Assembly (NCBI GenBank): GCA_029256185.1
Contig: JAQSYI010000008.1
Coordinates: forward strand, 124,001-188,000
From: Paenibacillaceae bacterium
GTDB taxonomy: Bacteria; Bacillota; Bacilli; Paenibacillales; NBRC-103111
Length of the DNA stretch: 64,000 nt
Direction: 5' to 3'
Under the pieces are notes generated by a model that ran no database searches, was not told the origin of the DNA, and saw nothing but the letters and a program-made list of their open reading frames with translations. A program made the translations under genes and the position numbers. Below are positions 1 through 8,173 of this stretch, piece after piece (position 1 is the first letter of the stretch; every line of letters begins with the position of its first letter).

Positions 1-320
1 AAGGCGAACGGCAGGTCCACCATGGCATCGATGATCCGCTTGCCGGGAAACTCATAGCGCACCAGCACCCACGCCACCAGCAGACCGAATACAGCATTGA
101 TCAGCGCGGCGTACAGCGACGTGGTGATACTGATCTGATAGGAGGCCAGCACACGGTCATCGGTAACCGTCGCCCAGAACCGGTCCAATCCCACTGACAT
201 GGATTTGAAGAACAGCGCTGACAGCGGGAACAGCACCACAAGACTGAGATAAAAGATCGTATAGCCCATCGTCAGGCCAAAGCCCGGCAGCAGATGCCGC
301 CTCTTGGTCAAACTGCTCAT
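1..320 (-). CDS. cysT: Sulfate ABC transporter permease CysT (partial, 5' part)
   Basis: This is the N-terminal 106 residues of a membrane permease; the rest lies beyond the window edge. It starts MSSLTKRRHLLPGFGLTMGY, followed by a hydrophobic segment (about residues 14-38), a loop beginning with SVGLDRFWATVTDD, and a second membrane segment ending in WVLVRYEFPGK. That layout is typical of CysT, the first of the two permeases importing sulfate or thiosulfate across the cytoplasmic membrane. The ATG is preceded by CCAGGAG at good spacing. It lies 49 bases downstream of sbp on the same strand, so the two are probably co-transcribed. The CysT assignment rests on this segment plus its neighbour. 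Confidence 0.85.
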   Translation of the reverse strand, partial: MSSLTKRRHLLPGFGLTMGYTIFYLSLVVLFPLSALFFKSMSVGLDRFWATVTDDRVLASYQISITTSLYAALINAVFGLLVAWVLVRYEFPGKRIIDAMVDLPFA

Positions 321-369
321 AGAAACACTCCTGGCTCAACCGGCTTATCCGGAATGATATGGTTATCGT

Positions 370-1455
370 TTATTTGGAAGGCTTGTAGATTTGGTCAAAA
401 ATACCGTTGTCGGAGAAATGGGTCTTCTGTGCTTTGGCCCAGCCGCCGAAATCCTTGTCGATGGTAACCATCTTGATTTCTTGGAATTGGCCGGCATATT
501 TCTTCGCCACGGATTCAAGGCGCGGACGGTAGAAGTTCTGGGCGGCAATCTCCTGGCCCTGCTCTGTGTACAGGTATTCCAGATACGCCTGCGCCACTTC
601 ACGGGTTCCCCGCTTATCCACTACCTTATCGACAATCGCAACCGGAGGTTCGGCCAGAATGCTGATGGAGGGGCTGACAATCTCGAATTTGTCCTTGAAT
701 TCCTTCAGCGACAGATAGGCTTCATTCTCCCAGGCAATCAGCACATCGCCGATTCCCCGTTCCACGAAGGTAGTTGTAGAGCCGCGGGCACCGGAATCAA
801 GCACGGGCACGTTCTTGAACAGCTTGGTGACAAAATCCTTGGCGGCCGCTTCGTCATTATTGTTCTTGGACAACGCGTAAGCCCAGGCAGCCAGGTAGTT
901 CCAGCGTGCGCCCCCGGATGTCTTGGGGTTGGGGGTAATTACCTGAATTCCGTCCTTCACCAGATCATCCCAGTCCTTGATTCCCTTGGGATTGCCCTTC
1001 TTCACCAGAAATACGATTGTGGATGTATAGGGGGAGCTGTTGTCCTTCAGCTTGGCTTGCCAGCCTTCATTGATCTGGCCTGCGGCCTGTACGGAATCTA
1101 TGTCGAAGCCCAGAGCCAGCGTTACCACGTCGGCTTCCAGACCGTCTACCACAGAGCGGGCCTGGGAACCGGAGCCGCCATGGGATTGCTTGATGGTAAC
1201 CGTCTGGCCCGTCTTCCCCTTCCAATATTCGGCGAAGGATTTATTGAAGGCGTCGTATAATTCACGGGTAGGATCGTAGGATACGTTAGTTATTTCCACA
1301 GCCTTAGGGGCAGGAGCCTTGGTGGCGGCTGCACCGGCAGACGCACTGGGTGCTGCAGTTGGCGCGGAATCGGCCTCCTCTTTCTCGCCGCAGCCGGCAA
1401 GACCGGTAACTAATGCTAATGACAAGGCAATTACGGACAACAGTTGTTTTTTCAT
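370..1455 (-). CDS. sbp: Sulfate-binding lipoprotein (ABC transporter)
   Basis: 361-residue extracellular sulfate/thiosulfate-binding protein that delivers substrate to the CysTWA importer. The N-terminus [20 protein letters not shown] ends in an LAGC lipobox, so Cys would be lipidated and the protein anchored on the outer face of the membrane. A low-complexity Ala/Pro linker follows, then [20 protein letters not shown], the hallmark opening of the Sbp/CysP family. The conserved [10 protein letters not shown] and [15 protein letters not shown] segments are present. An upstream in-frame ATG would add 28 residues, but this start has GGGAG at proper spacing and immediately precedes the signal peptide. 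It is the first gene of the operon with cysT. Confidence 0.93.
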   Translation of the reverse strand: MKKQLLSVIALSLALVTGLAGCGEKEEADSAPTAAPSASAGAAATKAPAPKAVEITNVSYDPTRELYDAFNKSFAEYWKGKTGQTVTIKQSHGGSGSQARSVVDGLEADVVTLALGFDIDSVQAAGQINEGWQAKLKDNSSPYTSTIVFLVKKGNPKGIKDWDDLVKDGIQVITPNPKTSGGARWNYLAAWAYALSKNNNDEAAAKDFVTKLFKNVPVLDSGARGSTTTFVERGIGDVLIAWENEAYLSLKEFKDKFEIVSPSISILAEPPVAIVDKVVDKRGTREVAQAYLEYLYTEQGQEIAAQNFYRPRLESVAKKYAGQFQEIKMVTIDKDFGGWAKAQKTHFSDNGIFDQIYKPSK

Positions 1456-1569
1456 CTTCCATTTCTCCCATCTCTTTTTGGAAAGTCGGGTATGCCCCCG
1501 CATGTTATGTGCTCTCGAAAAAAACACGCTCAATTGCATCGATCTCCGGCTGTCCGGTAGATGGAATTT

Positions 1570-1638
1570 ATTAATCCTATAAAATTAGTAAGGATTAATA
1601 ATGTGCTCATTTTAGCACCCGTAATTAAGATTAGTCAA
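1570..1638 (-). promoter_or_regulatory. Sigma-A promoter with downstream inverted-repeat operator for sbp
   Basis: On the minus strand, TTGACT (1633-1638) and TAAAAT (1609-1614) are separated by 18 bases, predicting a start near 1602 and a leader of about 147 nt. A perfect 9-bp inverted repeat, ATTAATCCT (1570-1578) and AGGATTAAT (1591-1599) with a 12-base spacer, lies directly at or after the predicted start. That is a repressor-type position. A sulfur-responsive regulator such as CymR is a reasonable guess from the gene's role, but the binding protein is not shown by the sequence. Confidence 0.55.
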
Positions 1639-1811
1639 TGGCCCAAAGCGGTTTTTTATATCTTTTTTTTAAAATGAGCATAAGTTTTTGTTATAAAAGG
1701 CTTTCAGGGAATCCGCATCCGCGGCGGTTGCCTTTTCGCAGGTCGGGCATCCCGGCAGCTGGAAGCGGTTAGAGGCAGGTTGCGGCTAGCGGCCGGATGG
1801 GATATGCGGAC

Positions 1812-1905
1812 GGTTGCGATTTGGCCGGTTGCGATTTGGCCGGTTGCGATTTGCGGACGGTTGCAATTTGGTCGGTTGCAATTTGCGGACGATTGCGATT
1901 TGCGA
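1812..1905. repeat. 15/17-bp imperfect tandem repeat (six units)
   Basis: Six head-to-tail units built on GGTTGCGATTTG. They alternate between a 15-base form ending GCC or GTC and a 17-base form ending CGGAC. Unit starts are 1812, 1827, 1842, 1859, 1874 and 1891. No gene overlaps it. It lies upstream of the sbp promoter in a gene-free stretch. Confidence 0.75.
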
Positions 1906-2310
1906 CCAACCTTTTGCTCCGTTCTTCGCTAACTGCTGTGTTTTGCACCAATGATCTGCTATGGTCCACTAGAATTCGGCAAGGAGCTCTTCGGCCCAAA
2001 TAGCGTCCCCAGAATCTAATCCGGAATCACAACACTGGGAGAAATTACAACCTAACCAACGTAGTCCAAAAAGCCGTAGGCCGCGGGTGATGGATCGATG
2101 TGGAACAACAGGCATGTCACAGGTTTAACTTTGACCACCCGCCCAAGGCCATTTGACGTGAAATTTCACGAAAAATCGGCCAATGGAGGCCTCTTCTTCC
2201 TCCTGTATTGGGATTTAATCGAATACAGGAGCCGGTCGGCTGTTTGCCGGGGTGAAGACATACTCTGATACCGGACGGGCAGAAGAGGGTGAGAAAATCG
2301 TTGCCGCTGA

Positions 2311-2508
2311 AGCTGTAACGGACACAGAAGCCCTTATTCGGCTCAAATCCAGACATTAGAAATTCTAACGGACCGGAAAGCCTCTATTTGCTCCAAATTG
2401 GCTTTGCAGCAGGCCATCGGGTACCAATAAGGTCTTTCCTGTCCGTTACAATCGCCCATAGCCCTATTTCCCCGTCTAAGTGTCGCTCATGTCCGTTATA
2501 GCTCCGGC
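2311..2508. repeat. Dispersed ~198-bp AACGGAC repeat, copy 1
   Basis: This segment matches the reverse complement of 52661-52860 over its whole length, at roughly three-quarters identity by eye. It carries several copies of AACGGAC or GTCCGTT in both orientations, which could fold into two adjacent hairpins. There is no credible open reading frame. The conserved internal blocks include CCTCTATTTGCTCCAAAT and GCAGCAGGCCATCGGG. Confidence 0.75.
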
Positions 2509-3174
2509 GTTCCTCACCCGTTCCCCTAGCTCTTGCCCGTCCCCGCTCCACCTGCCGCACTCCCGGCCCGTTGCCCCTCTGGACAGTCCGCATGCTGCCA
2601 GCTTCTGCGTTTGTTTGTTGATCTCTTTTGTCGGTTCAAAGTACGCCCTTGCCTGTGGAGATGTGGATGTTCTGTCATCCCGTATGCTCCCTTATCAGGT
2701 CCATTCATCCCTATATATTGGAATTGAAGTGATGCAAGCTTAGCTTTCAGGCCCGTTTACCTCCTGCCCCGTTTGCATACCTGCCCATTTCCATTGTTGC
2801 GATGCGAGCTTGGCTTTTCTAAGTTTCGTTAAGACCTGAATTGAGCCTGTTACGTTCTCATGTCCGCTGCCGTTGCCTCCGACTGTGTGTATCGGAAACG
2901 ATGATAGTTTATGCTTCTGATTAGGCGCATGTGCCATTATTTCACATTTCACGGAGAAGGCAGTATTGGCGCATCATGGTCATATTCCAGTTGGACAGGC
3001 GCACAGGATGGACCGGAAATAGGAAGAAGTTTAAATAAATTGTCGAATTTGCGTGAATTTACGCGAAATTAACAAAATTCTAACAGGGGAATGGAAGCAA
3101 CCGGCGAACTTAATTAAAATCAACTTTCCAGTGTGGCCAGCTTTACCCAATAACAGGATGAAGGATGTGGACTA
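2509..3174. other. Gene-free stretch upstream of the chemoreceptor
   Basis: No reading frame here has a ribosome site, family motif or coding-like composition. The last 180 bases before the chemoreceptor are AT-rich and probably hold its promoter. I could not identify clear -35/-10 elements for sigma-A or sigma-D. Confidence 0.5.
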
Positions 3175-5229
3175 ATGCGCTTTAAGACCTTTCGCTCCAA
3201 AACTCTGTTCATGGTTCTGCCTCTGGTTGCCGCTGTTCTGATTGCCGTCATCGCCGTTTCTTACGGGTACGCCAGATCCATCATTATGGAGAAAACCGAC
3301 AATGTCATGAACCAGCAGCTGTTGGCTCTTCAGAATCAGATCAGAGCGAGCCTGACCGCCCATAGCCGTCTGCCGGAAACCTTCGGCAACATGTATGCCA
3401 ATCTCCCTGGTACCCTCTCCCTGGAGCAGTATGATCAGATGCTGCAGGGCGGGCTTGCCGCTAATCAGGACACTTTTGGAATCGGCGTTTTTTATGAGCC
3501 GTCGGTATTCCGCAAAGATATGAAATATTTCTCCTCCTACGCCTACCGCGATCAGGACAAAATCACCGTAACCCATGAATACAGCGATCCCGGCTATGAT
3601 TATCTGAATCAGGATTGGTATACCATTGTCAAAGGCGCCACAGAAACGGCCTATACGGCTCCCTACTATGACGAGGGGACGAATATAACCATGGTTACGG
3701 CGGCTGTTCCCTTATATGATGCAGGCCGTTCATTTATCGGGGTTGCTACCGGGGATTTTAATCTGGTGACGATTCAGGAGATGGTGAGCCATGTGAGCAT
3801 CGGGGCGGAAGGCAAGGCTTTCCTGCTGGACCGGCAGGGCACGTATCTCGCGGGACCGGATTCGGGCATGCTGATGCAAAATGTATTTGCCGATAGCTCC
3901 GGTTCCGGCCTGGCCGGCATCGGGCAGACACTGTCGAAGACCGGTGAGACACCCGCCGGGAAGGCAGGATACAGCAGAACGGACAGGAACGAGCACATCT
4001 ACTACCGGGAAGTTCCGGAAACCAAGTGGATTCTGGCCTTATCGATTCCCGATTCCCAGCTGTTCGGACAACTGGATGATTTGTTGGGCCGGCTTGCTTG
4101 GATGGGCGGCATTAGCGTGCTGCTTCTGCTGGCAGTTATCCTGATATACAGCCGCTCCATCACCAGGCAGATCCATCAGGTCAACCGCGTATCCGAAGCG
4201 CTTGCCCAAGGGGATCTGACCGTGAGGGAGACCAGCAGGGGCAGGGACGAGTTCGCCCGGATGATCGCATATATGAACCGCACCGCAGGCGAGCTTCAAT
4301 CCATGATGGGAGTGATTCAATCCCATGCGCTGCAGGTCACAAGCACGGCAGAGGAGCTCATGGTCCACTCCGGCCAGACCAGCGCGTCAAGCCGACAGAT
4401 TGCAGGCACCATGGACGCAGTGGCCGCCGGAGCGGAGAATCAGCTGCAGAGCACGGAAGAAAGCGCACGGGCTATTGAAGAGATGGCCCAGGGCATATCC
4501 CGCATCGCAGAGACCGCCTCCGTCGCGGCGGACAGGTCCCTGACGACCGCCGGACAGACCCTCCAGGGCCGTGAACTGGTCAGACTGGCTGTGGACGGAA
4601 TGGGCAGCACCCGCCAATCCGTTGACGCCTCCGCCCAAGCCGTTGCCCGTCTGCACCAGAATTCGCAGAAAATCGGGGAAATCACCGATATGATCCACGG
4701 CATCAGTCTCCAGACCAATCTGCTGGCGTTGAACGCCTCCATCGAGGCGGCGCGGGCCGGGGAAGCGGGAAGGGGGTTTACCGTAGTCGCTGGCGAGATA
4801 CGCAAGCTTGCGGAAAGGAGCAAGTCATCCTCGGAACAGATCACCGCCCTAATTCATGATATTAATCAAGAGACTGCAGAGGCCGTGGCCTTGATGGAAC
4901 AAGGAACTCAGGATGTCCGACATACCACGGAGCTGATCAACCGGACCGACCATGTATTTGATGCCATCCACGGAGACGTAGCAGTGATCTCCGAGCAAAT
5001 TCAGGAAGTTTCGGCGGCGGCCCAACAGCTCTCGGCGGCATCGGAGGAAATCTCCTCCTCCGTCCTGGAGCTGGCGGATATTGCCCGCCATGCAGCCCAC
5101 GGCTCCCATGACATTGCCGCGGCCAGCCAGGAGCAATTGGCAACCATGGATGAAGTAGCGGCATCCGCCAGGTCGTTGGCAGCCAGAATGGGAGAAATGA
5201 ATAGCCTTGCCGCCAGGTTCAAGGTGTAG
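3175..5229 (+). CDS. Methyl-accepting chemotaxis protein with extracellular Cache sensor
   Basis: 684-residue transmembrane chemoreceptor. Membrane segment 1 is about residues 10-32. An extracellular double-Cache-like ligand domain (about 40-295) contains YFSSYAYRDQDKI and DWYTIVKGA. Membrane segment 2 is about 308-328, and a HAMP linker covers about 330-382. The cytoplasmic signalling domain (about 430-670) includes the conserved hairpin tip LQTNLLALNASIEAARAGE near residue 510, which contacts CheA/CheW. AAGGATG upstream serves as the ribosome site. It is a lone gene with no che genes nearby, as is usual for orphan receptors. The ligand cannot be read from sequence. Confidence 0.95.
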   Translation: MRFKTFRSKTLFMVLPLVAAVLIAVIAVSYGYARSIIMEKTDNVMNQQLLALQNQIRASLTAHSRLPETFGNMYANLPGTLSLEQYDQMLQGGLAANQDTFGIGVFYEPSVFRKDMKYFSSYAYRDQDKITVTHEYSDPGYDYLNQDWYTIVKGATETAYTAPYYDEGTNITMVTAAVPLYDAGRSFIGVATGDFNLVTIQEMVSHVSIGAEGKAFLLDRQGTYLAGPDSGMLMQNVFADSSGSGLAGIGQTLSKTGETPAGKAGYSRTDRNEHIYYREVPETKWILALSIPDSQLFGQLDDLLGRLAWMGGISVLLLLAVILIYSRSITRQIHQVNRVSEALAQGDLTVRETSRGRDEFARMIAYMNRTAGELQSMMGVIQSHALQVTSTAEELMVHSGQTSASSRQIAGTMDAVAAGAENQLQSTEESARAIEEMAQGISRIAETASVAADRSLTTAGQTLQGRELVRLAVDGMGSTRQSVDASAQAVARLHQNSQKIGEITDMIHGISLQTNLLALNASIEAARAGEAGRGFTVVAGEIRKLAERSKSSSEQITALIHDINQETAEAVALMEQGTQDVRHTTELINRTDHVFDAIHGDVAVISEQIQEVSAAAQQLSAASEEISSSVLELADIARHAAHGSHDIAAASQEQLATMDEVAASARSLAARMGEMNSLAARFKV

Positions 5230-5290
5230 CGGAAGAGTGGGAGCAGATGGAAGACGAAGTGCTGGGAGCAGACAGGAAGCTGGGGGTAGA

Positions 5291-5460
5291 CGGGCTTAGA
5301 CAGGCTTAGACCGGGTTAGACGGGCTTAGACGAGGTTAGACCGGGTTAGACGGGCTTAGACGGGCTTAGACGGGCTTAGACGGGCTTAGACGGGCTTAGA
5401 CCGGGTTAGACCGGGTTAGACGGGCTTAGACCGGGTTAGACGAGGTTAGACGAGGTTAGA
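5291..5460. repeat. Exact 10-bp tandem array, 17 units
   Basis: Seventeen consecutive 10-base units of the form C(G/C)(G/A)G(C/G)TTAGA with no length variation. Four variants occur: CGGGCTTAGA (most common), CCGGGTTAGA, CGAGGTTAGA and CAGGCTTAGA. A degenerate eighteenth unit precedes it. It lies between the 3' ends of the convergent chemoreceptor and the small-protein operon. The 10-base period is close to one helical turn. No reading frame across it is credible as a gene. Confidence 0.92.
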
Positions 5461-5538
5461 CCCGGTATACGCTACTCGCCCGTTCTTCTCCGCTACTCGC
5501 CCGTCCCCCCGTTGCTTCCCGCGGTTCTTCATCCTCAC

Positions 5539-5566
5539 AAAAACCCCCATTCCAGGGAATGGGGGT
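5539..5566 (-). terminator. Rho-independent terminator of the 5.6-8.0 kb operon
   Basis: On the minus strand a perfect 10-bp stem (CCCCCATTCC / GGAATGGGGG at 5544-5553 and 5556-5565, 2-base loop as drawn, so the real loop is probably larger) is followed by TTTTTG. It lies 28 bases past the stop of the small protein at 5594. Confidence 0.85.
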
Positions 5567-5593
5567 TGGTGCTTCCTATCTTGGAGGGGGCGT

Positions 5594-5959
5594 TTACAGG
5601 TGCACCCCGGCGGAGAAATGATCGTAGTCCTGTTCCGACGGATCGAACTGCTTCTGCTGCTCTTCTTCCGGCTGACTCCGGGAGGCGGCGCCTGGCAGCG
5701 AATCCAGGCTGTAGGCATTGGTATACACTTCTTGCTCCGCCGCGTCCTCTGTTTCACAAAGCTGCCCGCCGTGCGCCTGGACGATCTCCAGTGCGGATGC
5801 CAAGTCGGCCCGGTCCACCAAGACATGGATGACAGAAGTGTGCTCTGGATGACGCTGCTCCAGTACCCCCGCCGTAAAACCCACCTCCTGAAGGGTGTCC
5901 ACCGCCAGCAGCGCGGATTTTTTATCGGAAAATTGAAAGTAGATCGGAGCGAGACTCAT
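5594..5959 (-). CDS. Small conserved-looking cytoplasmic protein, unknown function
   Basis: 121 residues starting MSLAPIYFQFSDKKSALLAV. An N-terminal region of about 70 residues alternates predicted strands and helices and ends DLASALEIVQAHGG, suggesting a compact ferredoxin-like or ACT-like fold. An acidic, Gln-rich tail follows. There is no signal peptide or membrane segment. An upstream in-frame ATG adding 8 residues is possible, but the chosen start has GGGGAT nearby. It is the last gene of a probable three-gene operon behind the ABC permease (70-base gap) and ends before a strong terminator. I do not recognise the family. Confidence 0.7.
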   Translation of the reverse strand: MSLAPIYFQFSDKKSALLAVDTLQEVGFTAGVLEQRHPEHTSVIHVLVDRADLASALEIVQAHGGQLCETEDAAEQEVYTNAYSLDSLPGAASRSQPEEEQQKQFDPSEQDYDHFSAGVHL

Positions 5960-6029
5960 ACAATCCCCATTCCTTTCGTGCAAGAAAATGTCTGGACCGT
6001 TATAGTCTCTCCAACTGCCCGGCGCTTAA

Positions 6030-7295
6030 TCATTCCGCATTCTGCGCGGCTCGCTTGGGCTGGAGGCCGCTCATCCCGAACATGCGGGCAATGAACCAGC
6101 CCAGAGCTGCACCCACAGGAAGCATGAGCAAGCCGCTGACAGGACCTCCATCCCATATCCCCGCCACCAACGCGAACAGGGCACTAGCCGGAATGGTCAA
6201 TGCGGCTCCGGTTTTCCAGAATGCTTCCATGCGCACCTCATCCTTCCACGGAAACAGCTGCACATAAGCTTCAGTGGCCGCCTCCTTGGCAAAGGCTTTT
6301 GCCATCCAGGCAAACAGGGCGCTTACTATAATAAGCACGATGGTACGGATGCCCGATGCCGGACAGACGCTGATCGCCGTACAGTAGGCCAAGGAGGCGA
6401 GCGCCACCAGCCTTAGCTTGGAGGTGCTGCGGAGAATGGCCTTAATAAGAGATTCCGCCAGTACATTCTCCTGCGTCCTCTGCTTGAACAGCTTCCTGGA
6501 TGCGGGAAAGAGAAAGGGATGCTTGCGGTTGGGCTTGGACTTCTTGCGAGCGGGAAAGCCTCCCGCACTCATAAGCATGCTGGCCAGCTTCATCTTCTCC
6601 TCCCGTTCCCGGATCACATCCCGGTAGAAGGTTCCTTTTGCCCGAAGCCGGGCAGGGAGCAGCCAGCAGAGAGGCAGGAACAGGCAAGCAGCGATAAGGC
6701 TGGCAAACAGCAAGCCTCTCCCTGCGCCAGAGCTCAACACGCCGAACACCGCTGCGAGAACGGGCATCAGCAGAGCCCGGACAATGATGGACTTCCATCC
6801 CGACAGCCTCAGCTCCAACTGCTGCTTGCCAAGCATCAGATATATCTTCATGAGGAAGGTAATCAGAAACAAGAAGACCGTTTCCTGTCCGCTTATGCCA
6901 TATCCGTTACGAAGCAGGGGAAACAGCACAAGCCCGATCAGCGCCAGTCCCAATGCCTGGGATACAAGGGAATAAGTCATTCCCGTTGCAATCATCCGCT
7001 TAAACCAGCTTCCCCGCTGAATCAGAAACAGCTGGTCGGCATCATCTACGAAATAACGGATCGTCCCCGTCACCGCCGCGATAAACAGATAGCTTCTGAA
7101 TAGCAGATAAGGCACAGCTTCCAGCCAGACCGGCGCTTCTCTCCACCAACTGGCGTATTGGTAGCCCAAGAAAATAAGCCCGGGCACAACAACATACAGG
7201 GCAATTACCCAGTCTACAGCCATCTTCCAGGCCCGGTATTGAAAGGCCGCATTATTGCGGATTCTTCCCAGCGCAACACGCTGCGGAGTCAACAT
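6030..7295 (-). CDS. ABC transporter permease, EcsB/YthQ-like
   Basis: 421-residue polytopic membrane protein with two groups of hydrophobic segments: about residues 28-180 and 310-405. A charged cytoplasmic stretch between them includes REREEKMKLASMLMSAGG and FKQRTQENVLAES. The layout and length match the EcsB-type exporter permeases of Bacillus and relatives (about 385-410 residues). It follows its ATPase partner after 12 bases, and AAGGGGAT precedes the ATG. The substrate is unknown. In Bacillus subtilis EcsAB affects protein secretion and intramembrane proteolysis, but equating the two would be inference. Confidence 0.8.
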   Translation of the reverse strand: MLTPQRVALGRIRNNAAFQYRAWKMAVDWVIALYVVVPGLIFLGYQYASWWREAPVWLEAVPYLLFRSYLFIAAVTGTIRYFVDDADQLFLIQRGSWFKRMIATGMTYSLVSQALGLALIGLVLFPLLRNGYGISGQETVFLFLITFLMKIYLMLGKQQLELRLSGWKSIIVRALLMPVLAAVFGVLSSGAGRGLLFASLIAACLFLPLCWLLPARLRAKGTFYRDVIREREEKMKLASMLMSAGGFPARKKSKPNRKHPFLFPASRKLFKQRTQENVLAESLIKAILRSTSKLRLVALASLAYCTAISVCPASGIRTIVLIIVSALFAWMAKAFAKEAATEAYVQLFPWKDEVRMEAFWKTGAALTIPASALFALVAGIWDGGPVSGLLMLPVGAALGWFIARMFGMSGLQPKRAAQNAE

Positions 7296-7307
7296 ATGAT
7301 CATCCCC

Positions 7308-8006
7308 TTAGGTCAAGGCATGGAAACAATCGAATAGCGAGGCTTCAGGCAAGCCGCACTTGTCCCGGATATCCTGCAACTGTCCGGATGCAATCAGCCT
7401 GCCCTCATTAACCAGGAGGAAGGAATTGCATATCTTCTCCGCCGTATCAAGTACATGCGTGGACATCAGCACTCCCGCCCCCCGCACCCGCTCGGATTCC
7501 AGCATCTCGAGAAACTCCTTGATGGCTCTCGGATCAAGGCCGATGAACGGCTCGTCCACGATATACAACTCCGGCTCATGGATGAACCCGATGATCAGCA
7601 TCAGCTTCTGCTGCATGCCCTTGGAGAAGCCGGAGGGAAGATCATGCTTGGCCGCTTTCAGCCTGAAGCGCTCCAGCAGTTCATCAGCCCGCGCCTCAAA
7701 GGTCGCCTCATCCAGGCCAAATGCGGATGCTGCAAGTCTAAGGTGCTCCCAGAGTGTGAGTTCTTCATAGAGCACCGGATGCTCCGGAATATAGGCGTAA
7801 TTGGGCGCTCCGCCGGGGAATTCCACCTTGCCTTTGACATCCTTAAGCAGACCCAGCACGGCTTTAATCGTCGTGCTTTTGCCTGCCCCGTTGGGTCCGA
7901 TCAGACCCACCAGTTCTCCTGCCCCTACGGAGAAGCGGATATCCTGAATGACGCCTGTCCGGCCCTCATAGCCCGCTTCCTCAATATTGACTTGCAATTT
8001 TCCCAT
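7308..8006 (-). CDS. ABC transporter ATP-binding protein, EcsA/YthP-like
   Basis: 232-residue single ATPase domain that powers the neighbouring permease. Walker A GPNGAGKST is near residue 40. A signature-like LPSGFSKGMQQKL precedes Walker B LYIVDEP, and the H-loop is STHVLDTAEK. The length and compact C-terminus are typical of the EcsA group of exporter ATPases. It is the first gene of the operon with the permease and the 121-residue protein. The ATG lies just upstream of LQVNIEEAGYEG. Confidence 0.9.
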   Translation of the reverse strand: MGKLQVNIEEAGYEGRTGVIQDIRFSVGAGELVGLIGPNGAGKSTTIKAVLGLLKDVKGKVEFPGGAPNYAYIPEHPVLYEELTLWEHLRLAASAFGLDEATFEARADELLERFRLKAAKHDLPSGFSKGMQQKLMLIIGFIHEPELYIVDEPFIGLDPRAIKEFLEMLESERVRGAGVLMSTHVLDTAEKICNSFLLVNEGRLIASGQLQDIRDKCGLPEASLFDCFHALT

Positions 8007-8115
8007 ATGCCAGGTCTCCCTTTTCTAGAACATCCCTCTATTATAGCAGGCTTGCGGCAGGAAGAAAGAAGCTGTGCATTTTAAACCCGTTGCACGCCAC
8101 CCGCACATGCCTAAA

Positions 8116-8135
8116 AGACCGGATAAATCCGGTCT
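8116..8135 (-). terminator. Probable terminator after the phosphate transporter
   Basis: Perfect hairpin AGACCGGAT/ATCCGGTCT with a very short loop, followed on the minus strand by a short TTTT run. It lies about 40 bases past the pit stop codon and upstream of the next minus-strand operon. The U-tract is short, so termination may be partial. Confidence 0.6.
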
Positions 8136-8173
8136 GAGCTTCAGCCTATCCTGGCTGTTCGGAACGCTGACAG

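Noticed and set aside
391..1260. Long open frame on the plus strand
   Set aside because: It lies fully antisense to sbp, has no ribosome site or family motif, and results from GC-rich codon bias.
2157..2170. Palindrome CGTGAAATTTCACG as an operator
   Set aside because: Perfect 14-bp palindrome, but no gene or promoter is next to it, so no function can be supported.
2480..2743. Short frames in the 2.1-3.0 kb gap
   Set aside because: No ribosome site, no conserved motif, and overlap with the dispersed repeat; treated as non-coding.
5291..5460. Possible CRISPR array
   Set aside because: Units are 10 bases and contiguous with no spacers, and no cas genes are nearby.
5446..5826. 126-codon minus-strand open frame
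   Set aside because: Overlaps the real small gene and its terminator in another frame.
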